This document shows positions 33,144-41,069 of a stretch of 64,000 bases of DNA, one piece after another. The notes under the pieces are model-generated. The model did not search any database and was not told where the DNA came from. It saw only the letters and a list, made by a program, of their open reading frames with translations. The stretch is from DASRHT01 sp035293765. GTDB taxonomy: Bacteria > Chloroflexota > Ktedonobacteria > Ktedonobacterales > Ktedonobacteraceae. Made by a program: the position numbers and the translations under genes. The DNA is taken from positions 186,001 through 250,000 of the forward strand of contig DATGMF010000053.1 of the NCBI GenBank assembly GCA_035293765.1. The letters run 5' to 3'. The stretch's first letter is position 1, and each line of letters starts with the position of its first letter.

Positions 33144-35753
33144 ATGAGCAACATCATAGATTTGGAGAATACCTACACCAGCGGGGTTTATAGCAAGCGT
33201 CCGGTGGCGATTGTGCGCGGAGAGGGGGCGACGCTGTGGGATGATGACGGGCGAGCGTATATTGATTGCGCGGCGGGACATGGCGTGGCTAATATCGGGC
33301 ATGGACGTTCTGAGATAGCGGCTGCGTTGTCGGCTCAGGCGCTGCGGCTGGTGACGTGCCCCGAGATTGTCTATAACGATACGCGCGCTCACTTGCTGGA
33401 ACGATTGGTGCGTCTGACACCGGAGGGGCTTGATCGAGTGTTTCTGTGCAATAGCGGTACGGAGGCGATTGAAGGGGCGCTCAAGCTCGCTCGTCTGGTG
33501 ACGGGACGCACGGGGATTGTGGCGACGTTGCGCGGCTTTCATGGACGCAGCATGGGCGCGCTTTCAGCAACGTGGGAGCCGCATTATCGCGAGCCGTTCG
33601 CGCCACTGGTGCCAGGGGTGACGCATATCCGTTACAACAACCTGGCTGCGGCTGAAGATGTCATCACTGCAGAGACGGCTGCCGTGCTGGTCGAACTGAT
33701 TCAGGGCGAGGGCGGCGTGCATATCGCGACCGATGACTATATTCATGGGCTGGCGAGGCTGTGTCGCGAGCGGGGCGCGCTGCTGATTGTCGATGAGGTG
33801 CAGACCGGCTTTGGGCGTACCGGTCGCCTCTTCGCCTGCACCCATTATGATCTATCACCTGACATCCTCTGCCTCGCCAAATCGCTGGCAGGAGGCGTGC
33901 CGATGGGGGCAATCTGTCTGGGGCCACGCGTGACCGAGAGCGGGCGCATCAGCAAAGGCGCGCATGGCAGCACCTTTGGCGGCAATCCGCTGGCCTGTGC
34001 CGCCGCACTGGCAACGCTCGACATCATCGAGAGAGAAGCATTGCCTCAGAGGAGCGCCGAGCTTGGCGCTTATGCCCTGGAGCGGTTGCGCGCATTACAA
34101 TCGCCGCTCATTCGCGAGGTGCGTGGTCGCGGCCTGATGATCGGCATCGAACTGACGCGGCGCGTCCAGCCCTATCTTGAAATGTTATGTGAACGCGGCA
34201 TTCTCGCGCTCCCTGCCGGTCCCAACGTCCTGCGCCTCTTGCCTCCGCTGGTGATCGAGCGGGAACAGCTAGATCGTGTGCTGGACGTTGTGGCGGAGCT
34301 ATTGCAAGGGGATGCGCGTGTCGGGGCAGGGCTGGCCCCTGCCCAGGATACATGCCTGCAACCCAGCAGGGCGGGGGCCAGCCCCGCCCCTACGGAAAAC
34401 AGGGAGATCGCGTTATTATACAATATGCTGACCATTCCGAGCTATTCTGGTCAGGAAGGGGCGCTGGCGCATTATCTGGTCGAGCAGGCGCAGCAAATGG
34501 GGCTGCATGCATATGTGGATGAGGCTGGTAATTTTGTTGCCAGTACGACGGAACATCAAACAGACAAGCAATTCCTTGCAGACGACCTGAGCGAAGCTAG
34601 CTGCGAGAGCGGCGTTGGTCATCTGGATAGCAAGATGCCATTGATTTTGTTGGGGCATATGGATACTGTGCGTGGCAACATTCCGGTCAGGTTCGAGGAT
34701 GGCAAGCAATTCTTTGCCGAAAGTCTGAGCGAAGCTAGCCACGGTAGTGGCGTTGACCTTCGGCATAGCAGGCTATATGGGCGCGGCGCAGTTGATGCTA
34801 AGGGGCCGTTGGCAGCGTTTATCTGCGCGGCGGCTCGTATTGCTCGTTCGGGAGTGATGCAACGGCCCGTGATTGTGATTGGCGCGGTCGAGGAGGAGGC
34901 GGCGACGTCGCGGGGCGCGCGTGCAGTGGTGACGCGGTATCAGCCGGTGGGCTGCGTGATTGGCGAGCCGAGCGGCAGCCAGGCCGTGACAATTGGCTAC
35001 AAAGGCCGCCTGCTGATCGAATGCCATGTGACGCGTCCGCTGGCTCACTCTGCGGGTCCGCTGCCGTCCAGTTGCGAGGTGGCGACGACCTTCTGGGAGC
35101 GTGTGCGTACACATGCAGACGAATGGAACCGGCGTCATGCCAGTGGTGCGGATAGTAGAGGCTTTATGGCTCTTACCCCTTCTTTACGCAACATCAATAG
35201 CGTGCAGGATGGGCTTGAAGAGCAGACGCGGCTATTGATCGGCTATCGGTTGCCGCCAAATTGCGATATAGTAGAGATACGCACGCAGCTAAGCGACTGG
35301 GCCGATGAGCTTGACCTGCGCCTGGTGTTTTCGGGGGAAGAGGCAGCGTTCCAGACGTCGCGCACAACGCCACTGGCGCGAGCCTTCATCGGCGCTATTC
35401 GAGCGAGCGGCGGGCAGGCGAGCTTCAAGTATAAAACAGGTACATCGGATATGAATGTCGTGGGTCCGGCATGGTTTCAGCAGTTTCAATATCCTCAAAC
35501 GGATCGTGCTTTGGCATCGACTCCCACCGCTCCTGAAGGGGAGTATACTCATGAAACCTTGAGGAGTCAAGTGGAGATGCGCAGGGGACCGAACATTGTC
35601 GCGTATGGGCCGGGCGACTCGCGGCTGGATCATACGCCGCAGGAGCATATCCAGCTTAGCGAGTATCTTCAAGCCATTGATGTGCTTGAACATGTACTGA
35701 CGGGAGTTGCAGTGCGAAGGGAGATGGGTCATGAGATCGCCAGCTATTCTTGA
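33144..35753 (+). CDS. lysJK: Fused LysJ aminotransferase - LysK carrier-lysine hydrolase
   Basis: 869 residues, AAAGGAT upstream. Residues 1-392 are a class III PLP aminotransferase (LysJ): VFLCNSGTEAIEGALK, LLIVDEVQTGFGRTG, AKSLAGGVPMGA with PLP Lys246. Residues ~418-869 are an M20 metallopeptidase (LysK): LLGHMDTVRGN, YGRGAVDAKGPLAAF, GAVEEEAATSRGAR, TGTSDMNVVGP and LDHTPQEH. LysJ converts LysW-semialdehyde to LysW-lysine; LysK releases lysine. The joint (393-417) is translated repeat. Three further inserts lie at ~475-498, ~521-544 and ~780-810. Removing them leaves a normal ~365-residue LysK. The fusion could channel LysW-lysine. Homocitrate synthase overlaps the 3' end. Confidence 0.95.
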   Translation: MSNIIDLENTYTSGVYSKRPVAIVRGEGATLWDDDGRAYIDCAAGHGVANIGHGRSEIAAALSAQALRLVTCPEIVYNDTRAHLLERLVRLTPEGLDRVFLCNSGTEAIEGALKLARLVTGRTGIVATLRGFHGRSMGALSATWEPHYREPFAPLVPGVTHIRYNNLAAAEDVITAETAAVLVELIQGEGGVHIATDDYIHGLARLCRERGALLIVDEVQTGFGRTGRLFACTHYDLSPDILCLAKSLAGGVPMGAICLGPRVTESGRISKGAHGSTFGGNPLACAAALATLDIIEREALPQRSAELGAYALERLRALQSPLIREVRGRGLMIGIELTRRVQPYLEMLCERGILALPAGPNVLRLLPPLVIEREQLDRVLDVVAELLQGDARVGAGLAPAQDTCLQPSRAGASPAPTENREIALLYNMLTIPSYSGQEGALAHYLVEQAQQMGLHAYVDEAGNFVASTTEHQTDKQFLADDLSEASCESGVGHLDSKMPLILLGHMDTVRGNIPVRFEDGKQFFAESLSEASHGSGVDLRHSRLYGRGAVDAKGPLAAFICAAARIARSGVMQRPVIVIGAVEEEAATSRGARAVVTRYQPVGCVIGEPSGSQAVTIGYKGRLLIECHVTRPLAHSAGPLPSSCEVATTFWERVRTHADEWNRRHASGADSRGFMALTPSLRNINSVQDGLEEQTRLLIGYRLPPNCDIVEIRTQLSDWADELDLRLVFSGEEAAFQTSRTTPLARAFIGAIRASGGQASFKYKTGTSDMNVVGPAWFQQFQYPQTDRALASTPTAPEGEYTHETLRSQVEMRRGPNIVAYGPGDSRLDHTPQEHIQLSEYLQAIDVLEHVLTGVAVRREMGHEIASYS
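34320..34393. repeat. GTAGGGGC-family repeat forming the LysJ-LysK linker
   Basis: TCGGGGCAGGGCTGGCCCCT on the left is mirrored by GGGGGCCAGCCCCGCCCCTA on the right. Translated in frame as RVGAGLAPAQDTC..AGASPAPTEN. Confidence 0.9.
34566..34637. repeat. Element E, in-frame copy 1 within lysK half
   Basis: 72 bases, AAGCAATTCCTTGCAGACGA through GATAGCAAGATG; translated KQFLADDLSEASCESGVG... Nearly identical to the lysX copy. It separates the N-terminal strand (NFVASTTEH) from ILLGHMDTV. Confidence 0.88.
34704..34775. repeat. Element E, in-frame copy 2 within lysK half
   Basis: 72 bases, AAGCAATTCTTTGCCGAAAG through CATAGCAGGCTA; translated KQFFAESLSEASHGSGVD... More diverged than the other two. 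It is inserted between RFEDG and LYGRGAVDAKGP. Confidence 0.85.
35484..35574. repeat. Element F, in-frame copy within lysK half
   Basis: TTTCAATATCCTCAAACGGA through GGGGAGTATACTCATGAAAC and GAGTCAAGTGG; translated FQYPQTDRALASTPTAPEGE.. It interrupts VVGPAW and PNIVAYGPGD. Confidence 0.82.
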
Positions 35754-36873
35754 TTCGACCTTGCGCGAGGGGGAGCAGTTTGCGGGCGCTTACTTCACCC
35801 TTGAGCAACGCCTGAGCATCGTGCGCCTGCTGGACGCTGTCGGTGTGGACGTAATCGAGGTGCCTTCGCCGATTGCTTCGCCTGAGACGCAGGGAGCCGT
35901 ACAGGCCATTTGCGAAGCCGGGTTGCGCGCTCGCATCGTCGCGCACGTTCGCTGTGTGGAGGCTGACGTGCAGGCCGCCCTGACAACGCCTGTGTATGGG
36001 CTGAACCTCTTCTATGGCACCTCAAGCGAGCTGCGCAGCTACAGTCATGGCCGCGACATCGATCAGGTCATCGCCGCTGCGGTTCCGCTGATCCGCTCTA
36101 TTCGCGCCGCCGGTCGGTATGTGCGTTTCTCGGCAGAGGATGCCTTTCGCAGCGACCTGGTAGACCTGCTGACCGTCTTTGACGCGGTGGTGGAGGCTGG
36201 CGTGCAGCGGATCGGCCTGCCGGATACCGTCGGCATCGCGACTCCGCGCCAGGTGGAGCGGCTTGTGCGGCTCTGCGCCGAACGCTATCCCGATGTTGGC
36301 ATCGAGTTTCACGGGCATAACGATACCGGTTGTGCGATTGCTAACACCGTCGCGGCGCTGGAGAGTGGCGCGGATTGTCTTGACGTGACCGTGCTGGGCA
36401 TTGGCGAGCGCAACGGCATCGCCTCGCTGAGCGGCCTGGTGTCGCAGCTCTATTCGCACCATCCCGAGCTATTGGCAGCGTACGACCTGACTCGCCTCGT
36501 CGAGCTTGATCAGTACGTGGCGCGGTGCCTCAATCTCACCATCCCCTTTAACATTCCGATCACCGCTCCAGGCGCTTTTACGCATCGAGCGGGCGTGCAT
36601 ACCAGGGCCATCCTGCAAAATCCGCGCGCATACGAGGCGCTCGATCCTGGCGATTTTGGCCTGGAGCGGCAGATCGATATCGGCTCTCGTTTCACCGGAC
36701 GCCACGCCGTCGCCCATCGTGCGGCAATCCTGGGGCTCAAGTTGAACAACGAGGAAATTGCCAATCTCACCAGCGCGCTCAAGGCCAGAGCCGAGCGGGG
36801 CGCGCTCAACCTGGAAGAGGTCGATGCTTTTATTCACGAGTGGCATGCGTCCATCCATGCCGTAATTTCGTAG
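35731..36873 (+). CDS. Homocitrate synthase
   Basis: 380 residues from ATG 35731 (MRSPAILDSTLREGEQF); AAGGGAG lies upstream and the gene overlaps lysJK by 23 bases. DRE-TIM features: LREGEQFAGAYF, RVIAHVRC-like strand, GLPDTVGIATP, EFHGHNDTGCAIANT with metal His residues, and HRAGVHTRAIL. It joins acetyl-CoA and 2-oxoglutarate, the first step of the alpha-aminoadipate route. Similar to isopropylmalate synthases, but the lysine operon context and length (no LeuA regulatory domain) favour homocitrate synthase. The stop TAG is supplied by a GTAGGGTCCC repeat. Confidence 0.9.
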   Translation: MRSPAILDSTLREGEQFAGAYFTLEQRLSIVRLLDAVGVDVIEVPSPIASPETQGAVQAICEAGLRARIVAHVRCVEADVQAALTTPVYGLNLFYGTSSELRSYSHGRDIDQVIAAAVPLIRSIRAAGRYVRFSAEDAFRSDLVDLLTVFDAVVEAGVQRIGLPDTVGIATPRQVERLVRLCAERYPDVGIEFHGHNDTGCAIANTVAALESGADCLDVTVLGIGERNGIASLSGLVSQLYSHHPELLAAYDLTRLVELDQYVARCLNLTIPFNIPITAPGAFTHRAGVHTRAILQNPRAYEALDPGDFGLERQIDIGSRFTGRHAVAHRAAILGLKLNNEEIANLTSALKARAERGALNLEEVDAFIHEWHASIHAVIS

Positions 36874-36915
36874 GGTCCCGCTTTAGCGCGACCGCATGCG
36901 ATTTATCGCATTCCT
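36870..36915. repeat. GTAGGGTCCC-family repeat at the homocitrate synthase stop
   Basis: GTAGGGTCCCGCTTTAGCGC then GACCGCATGCGATTTATCGC. Its TAG is the stop codon of the preceding gene. Confidence 0.85.
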
Positions 36916-36917
36916 AA

Positions 36918-36994
36918 GAAGGGACCCAGTCAGAAGGGACCCAGTCAGAAGGGACCCAGTCAGAAAAAAGGAACCAGTCAGAAAGGAACCAGTC
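36918..36994 (+). repeat. Five tandem 15-bp units carrying Shine-Dalgarno-like cores before lysT
   Basis: Unit GAAGGGACCCAGTCA occurs three times, then an 18-base and a 15-base variant (GAAAGGAACCAGTCA). Every unit holds AAGGGA or AAGGA. The last core (AAAGGA, 36982-36987) is seven bases before the lysT ATG. Confidence 0.85.
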
Positions 36995-38248
36995 ATGGGA
37001 ACGCTTACCGAAGAGATTTTTAGTTACAAGCTGGGTCGTCCAGTGCAAGAGGGGGAGACGGTGGTGGTGGATGTCGATCATGTGATGAGCCATGATACTT
37101 CGACGCCGCTGGCAATCAAGGCTTTTCGCGAACTGACGCGGCACACTAACGGACGCGTCTTCAACGCCGACCGCTCGCATATCGTGTTCGACCATATCAT
37201 TCCCGCCGCCACCATCGCCGCTGCCACGCTGCATCGCGATATTCGCGGCTTTGCGAACGAGCAGGGGATCGCCGTCTTGCAGGAAGGCATCTGCCACCAG
37301 GTCATGCCGGAGCGCGGCTTTGTGACCCCTGGCTCGATCATCGTGGGCGGCGATAGCCATACCTGCACTTATGGCGCGCTGGGAGCTTTCGCCACCGGCA
37401 TGGGCTCGACCGATATCGCTGTGGCTTATGCCACCGGACGCACCTGGTTCCGCGTCCCCTCCACGATCAATGTGCGTCTCACCGGCACGCTGCCCTTTGG
37501 CGTCTATGCCAAAGATATAACCCTGGAGATCGTGCGCCAGGTCGGCGTGGACGGGGCCAATTATCGCGCCATCGAGTACACGGGTGAGGTTGTTGAGCGT
37601 ATGTCCGTGAGCGAACGCTTCACCTTCTGCAATATGGCGATTGAGATGGGCGGAAAGGCTGGCCTGATCGCGCCCGATGCAATCACGCAGGAGTGGCTCA
37701 AGGGGCGAACCGAGCGCGAGTATCCCATGCTGGCCGCGCGTAACCCACAATACGAGCGCGTGATCGAGATTGATGTCTCAAACCTGCCGCCGCTCATCGC
37801 CTGTCCGCCTGATGTCAATAATGTCGCGCCGGTAACGGAGGTCGAGGATGTCAAAATCGATCAGGTCTTTCTTGGCACCTGCACCAATGGGCGGCTTGAT
37901 GATCTGGCTATCGCTGCCAGGTTGCTGCAAGGACGGACGATTCATCCGAGCCTGCGCATGGTGGTGATTCCGGCTTCGCGCGAGGTCTATCTGGAGGCGA
38001 TGCGGCTCGGCTACCTGGAAACATTCGTCCAGGCGGGCGCGTCTGTGGGCACGCCTGGCTGCGGTCCCTGCATCGGGCGGCATATGGGCGTGCTGGCTCC
38101 AGGGGAGCGCGCGCTGACGACGATGAACCGCAACTTCACCGGACGCATGGGCGACCCGACGGCTGAAATCTATCTTGGCAGCCCCGCCACCGTCGCCGCG
38201 ACCGCGCTGACCGGTCATATCACCGATCCGCGCACATTTCTTGAGTAA
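36995..38248 (+). CDS. lysT: Homoaconitase large subunit
   Basis: 417 residues from ATG 36995 (MGTLTEEIFSYKLG), the normal LeuC-type length. A longer frame from 36896 would translate the tandem repeats into RRDPV units and is rejected as start. Iron-sulfur ligands: the Cys in FLGTCTNGR and the pair in GTPGCGPCIGRH. Active-site strings are DHVMSHD and GGDSHTCTYGALG. With lysU it converts homocitrate to homoisocitrate. The assignment over isopropylmalate isomerase rests on the operon. The repeats upstream may tune translation. Confidence 0.92.
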   Translation: MGTLTEEIFSYKLGRPVQEGETVVVDVDHVMSHDTSTPLAIKAFRELTRHTNGRVFNADRSHIVFDHIIPAATIAAATLHRDIRGFANEQGIAVLQEGICHQVMPERGFVTPGSIIVGGDSHTCTYGALGAFATGMGSTDIAVAYATGRTWFRVPSTINVRLTGTLPFGVYAKDITLEIVRQVGVDGANYRAIEYTGEVVERMSVSERFTFCNMAIEMGGKAGLIAPDAITQEWLKGRTEREYPMLAARNPQYERVIEIDVSNLPPLIACPPDVNNVAPVTEVEDVKIDQVFLGTCTNGRLDDLAIAARLLQGRTIHPSLRMVVIPASREVYLEAMRLGYLETFVQAGASVGTPGCGPCIGRHMGVLAPGERALTTMNRNFTGRMGDPTAEIYLGSPATVAATALTGHITDPRTFLE

Positions 38249-38266
38249 GGAAGGGAGAGCATAATC

Positions 38267-38758
38267 ATGAACCGTATCTGGATGCTTGGCGATAATGTCA
38301 ATACCGATGTGATCATTCCTGGGCGCTATAATATCACGACCGACCGGACAGAGCTGGCGCGTCATTGTCTTTGCGAAGTGTTACCGCAGTTCCCGCAGCA
38401 GGTGCGAGCGGGCGACGTGATTATGGCGGGGCATAATTTCGGCTGCGGATCGTCGCGCGAGCACGCGCCGATTGCGATTGCAGGCTGTGGCATACAGGTC
38501 GTCATCGCGCGCAGCTTTGCTCGCATCTTCTATCGCAACGCCGTCAACATCGGTCTACCCGTGCTGATCTGCGAAGAGGCCGTCCTGGCAAGCTCGGATG
38601 GCGACGAGATCAGCGTCGATCTGGAAGCGGGCGTAATTCGCAACCTGACAACGGGGCGCAGCTTCCAGGCTGAGCCGCTCAATCCCTTTGTGGCGCGCAT
38701 CGTGGCTGCGGGCGGCATTATCAATTATGTCATCGCGCAGGGAGGCACGTTGCAATGA
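38267..38758 (+). CDS. lysU: Homoaconitase small subunit
   Basis: 163 residues, GGAAGGGAG upstream. LeuD/LysU-type swivel domain: MLGDNVNTDVIIPGRYN at the start, AGHNFGCGSSREHAP with the substrate loop, and VVIARSFARIFYRNAVNIGLP. It pairs with lysT to form homoaconitase. The ATGA overlap with the next gene shows tight coupling. YNITTD in the substrate-specificity loop is like homoaconitases of bacteria using this pathway. Confidence 0.92.
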   Translation: MNRIWMLGDNVNTDVIIPGRYNITTDRTELARHCLCEVLPQFPQQVRAGDVIMAGHNFGCGSSREHAPIAIAGCGIQVVIARSFARIFYRNAVNIGLPVLICEEAVLASSDGDEISVDLEAGVIRNLTTGRSFQAEPLNPFVARIVAAGGIINYVIAQGGTLQ

Positions 38759-39861
38759 ACCGTCGCATGTTTCAATCGCCGCCTCAGGTATGTGTGATCG
38801 GGGGCGATGATGCCGCGCCGGAGGCCATGCGCCCTACGGTGGCGCTACTGCGCGAACTGGCGCCCGATATTCGCTTTGTGGAGACGCCAGACGGTAGGGG
38901 CACGGCCTCGCGTCTGCCCAGCATACCAGGCGGCGACCCGTTTCCGGCAGAGATACGAGCTGCCATCGATGCCGCCGATTGCACCCTTTTTGGCGCGACC
39001 GGAGGGCCGAGCAGGCCGATTTTGTGGTATCTGCGCTGGGGCAAGGAGACCTACATCAACGTGCGCCCCGTGCGCTGGTTGCCTGGATACCGTAGCCCGA
39101 TGGCGCAACCAGAGCGCATCGATTATGTCATTGCCCGCGACAACCTGGAGGGCATGTATCCGCCGCGCGAGGGCGATCTCGCGGAACTGGCGAGCCTTGC
39201 CAGCAGCGCAACGTGGTGGCAGGCTCCCCCCGTTGACAAGGCGGGGACGTACGCTTTACGCGTGGTGACCGATGAGCAGATGCTGCGCCTGGCTCAGGCT
39301 GCTTGCGAGCTGGCATTGCAGCGGCAGACCGAAGGCTATCCTGGTCGCGTCACCCTCGGCGCGAAATACTCGATCATGCCGCGTACCGATGGACGTTTTC
39401 GCACGCTGGTGCGGGATACCGTCAGCCAGTATCCCAGCTTGAGCTATCAGGAATATCTCATTGACGATCTGGGGCGTCGCATGGTCGCTGCGCCGGAGAC
39501 GCTCGATGTCATCGTGCTTTCCAACGAGCATGGCGACATCCTGGCAGACGTTGCCAGCGGCACCATCGGCGGCCTCGGCCTCTGCCCCAGCGCCTGCTAT
39601 GGCGAGGATTACGCATATTTCGAGCCGGTGCATGGTTCCGCCCCCGACCTCGCCGGCAAGGGCATCATCAATCCCACCGCCATGATGCTCACCGCCACCA
39701 TGATGCTGCGCTACCTGGGCTATGCCGACGCAGCTCGCCGCCTGGAGCAGGCCATCAAGCGAACCTACGGTGAAGGGAAGGTGTTGACAATCGACCAGGG
39801 AGGCGGTGCCAGCACGATTGAATTTGTTGAAGCGGTGAGGAGGCATTTGATGAATGTTTGA
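38755..39861 (+). CDS. hicdh: Homoisocitrate dehydrogenase, divergent
   Basis: 368 residues overlapping lysU by four bases. It belongs to the beta-decarboxylating dehydrogenases: TLFGATGGPSRPILWYLR, INVRPVRWLPGY, YVIARDNLEGMYPPREG, FEPVHGSAPDLAGKGIINPT. It oxidises homoisocitrate to 2-oxoadipate. Several normally conserved strings differ: LGAKYSIMPRTDGRF where K-AN-x-L-T-D-G is usual, and SNEHGDILADVASG where TNLFGDILSD is usual. The catalytic Lys and the metal Asp seem kept. An isopropylmalate- or tartrate-dehydrogenase-like activity cannot be excluded, but the operon position fits HICDH. Confidence 0.8.
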   Translation: MNRRMFQSPPQVCVIGGDDAAPEAMRPTVALLRELAPDIRFVETPDGRGTASRLPSIPGGDPFPAEIRAAIDAADCTLFGATGGPSRPILWYLRWGKETYINVRPVRWLPGYRSPMAQPERIDYVIARDNLEGMYPPREGDLAELASLASSATWWQAPPVDKAGTYALRVVTDEQMLRLAQAACELALQRQTEGYPGRVTLGAKYSIMPRTDGRFRTLVRDTVSQYPSLSYQEYLIDDLGRRMVAAPETLDVIVLSNEHGDILADVASGTIGGLGLCPSACYGEDYAYFEPVHGSAPDLAGKGIINPTAMMLTATMMLRYLGYADAARRLEQAIKRTYGEGKVLTIDQGGGASTIEFVEAVRRHLMNV

Positions 39862-39942
39862 ACTTTGTCATGAAGGGGATAAAACAGGGTGAAATGAGAT
39901 AATTCTGGAGGCTACTAAAATATTTTTTCGTGTCCCTCCAAA

Positions 39943-40291
39943 TACGGTAATGAGGTAATGTTGTGCTGTGGATCGGCCTGTAGAGCGGGGTGAGGCACAT
40001 TACCGTCACTGAACCTGACCGGTAATGTTGGTAATGTTGGTAATGTTGAGGCGAGTAGGGGCTAGTATAGTCCCTTCTTGTAGCTCCCCTTCTATACCAT
40101 ACTATTTATATATATAATAGTATGGTATTAGATAGAGCCGTCACAGGGCAATGCCTTGCGCTTGTCCTGTCGCGGTGCCTCCCCTCAACATTACCAATAT
40201 TACCAACATTACCGGTCAGTTTCAGTGACGGTAATATGTCTCGTCCCGCTCTACAGGCCGATCCGCACTCCATCATTACCTCATTACCGTA
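39943..40291. repeat. 349-bp long imperfect palindrome with GGTAATGTT repeats and TA-rich core
   Basis: The left arm (39943-40051) starts TACGGTAATGAGGTAATG and ends with three GGTAATGTT units. The right arm (40185-40291) is its near reverse complement. The centre has a perfect hairpin TACCATACTATT..AATAGTATGGTA (40095-40127) around TATATATAT. Both arms contain GATCGGCCTGTAGAGCGGG. It fills the gap between convergent genes and encodes nothing credible. Confidence 0.85.
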
Positions 40292-40304
40292 CATTCCCAC
40301 CACT

Positions 40305-41027
40305 TCATTCTGATGGGGCAGGGTGAGCGGCGAGCAGGTAGCCGATGCCGACTTTGGTGAGGATGTAGCGGGGGTGGGTATGGTCGGGCTCGATTTTGCG
40401 CCGCAGCCGGTTGATATTGACCTGGAGCATGTGGCCTTCGCCCACGTATTCCGCGCCCCAGACGTGCTCTAGCAGCAAGTCTTGCGTCACCACGCGACCA
40501 ACGTTCTGAGCGAGATAGGCGAGAATGCGGTACTCCGTGGGCGTCAATGTGACCTCCTGCCCCTGCATCGTTACCAGGTGTTGGGCGTAATCCACAGACA
40601 GGTCTCCCACGGTTGTGGTCGTGCGCAGAGCCTGTGATTGCTCGTGGGAGGTAAATTGCGAGCGGCGCAGCACAGCCCGCACGCGTGCCAGCAGCTCATC
40701 GACGCTAAAAGGCTTGGTCAGGTAATCGTCCGCGCCCAGATCAAGCCCGCGCACCTTGTCCTGGTCCTGCCCGCGAGCGGTAATGATGATGATGGGGACG
40801 GGAGAGAACTCGCGCACGCGATGGCAGACGGTAAAGCCGTCCATACGAGGCATCATTACATCGAGCAACACCAGGTCGGGCTGATGGGTCTCGATCAGTT
40901 CGAGGGCTTGCTTGCCATCGCTAGCGGTAATCACCTCGTAGCCCTCAAGTTGTAGATTGCGCGCCACCAGCCGCAGCAATTGCGGATCGTCATCGGCAGT
41001 CAGTATCGTCGTTTTTTTTGCAGGCAT
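40305..41027 (-). CDS. OmpR/PhoB-family response regulator
   Basis: About 240 residues; ATG 41027 has AAAGGACC upstream. Receiver domain ~6-120: acidic pocket TADDDPQ, phospho-acceptor Asp in DLVLLDVMMPRMDGF, Thr in IIIITARG, Lys in DDYLTKPF. Winged-helix domain ~140-235: VTLTPTEYRILAYLAQNVGR, then LLEHVWGAEYVGE and HMLQVNINRLRRKIEPD. It is 42 bases downstream of a histidine kinase in the same direction. PhoB-type regulators bind direct repeats with 10-11 bp phasing; such sites are seen at 42618, 45050 and 55033. Confidence 0.96.
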   Translation of the reverse strand: MPAKKTTILTADDDPQLLRLVARNLQLEGYEVITASDGKQALELIETHQPDLVLLDVMMPRMDGFTVCHRVREFSPVPIIIITARGQDQDKVRGLDLGADDYLTKPFSVDELLARVRAVLRRSQFTSHEQSQALRTTTTVGDLSVDYAQHLVTMQGQEVTLTPTEYRILAYLAQNVGRVVTQDLLLEHVWGAEYVGEGHMLQVNINRLRRKIEPDHTHPRYILTKVGIGYLLAAHPAPSE

Positions 41028-41069
41028 AAGCACTGGTCCTTTTCATAATAGCTAGATTATTCTGCATCA

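Noticed and set aside
36896..36994. N-terminal extension of LysT by RRDPV repeats
   Set aside because: ATG 36995 has a well-placed ribosome site and gives the standard family length. The extension only translates tandem repeats.
36918..36994. Tandem units considered as a CRISPR fragment
   Set aside because: Units are 15 bp with no spacers and no cas genes nearby.
40106..40313. Short frames on both strands within the 39943-40291 palindrome
   Set aside because: They are open only because of the repeat sequence, have no ribosome site, and their products have no recognisable character.
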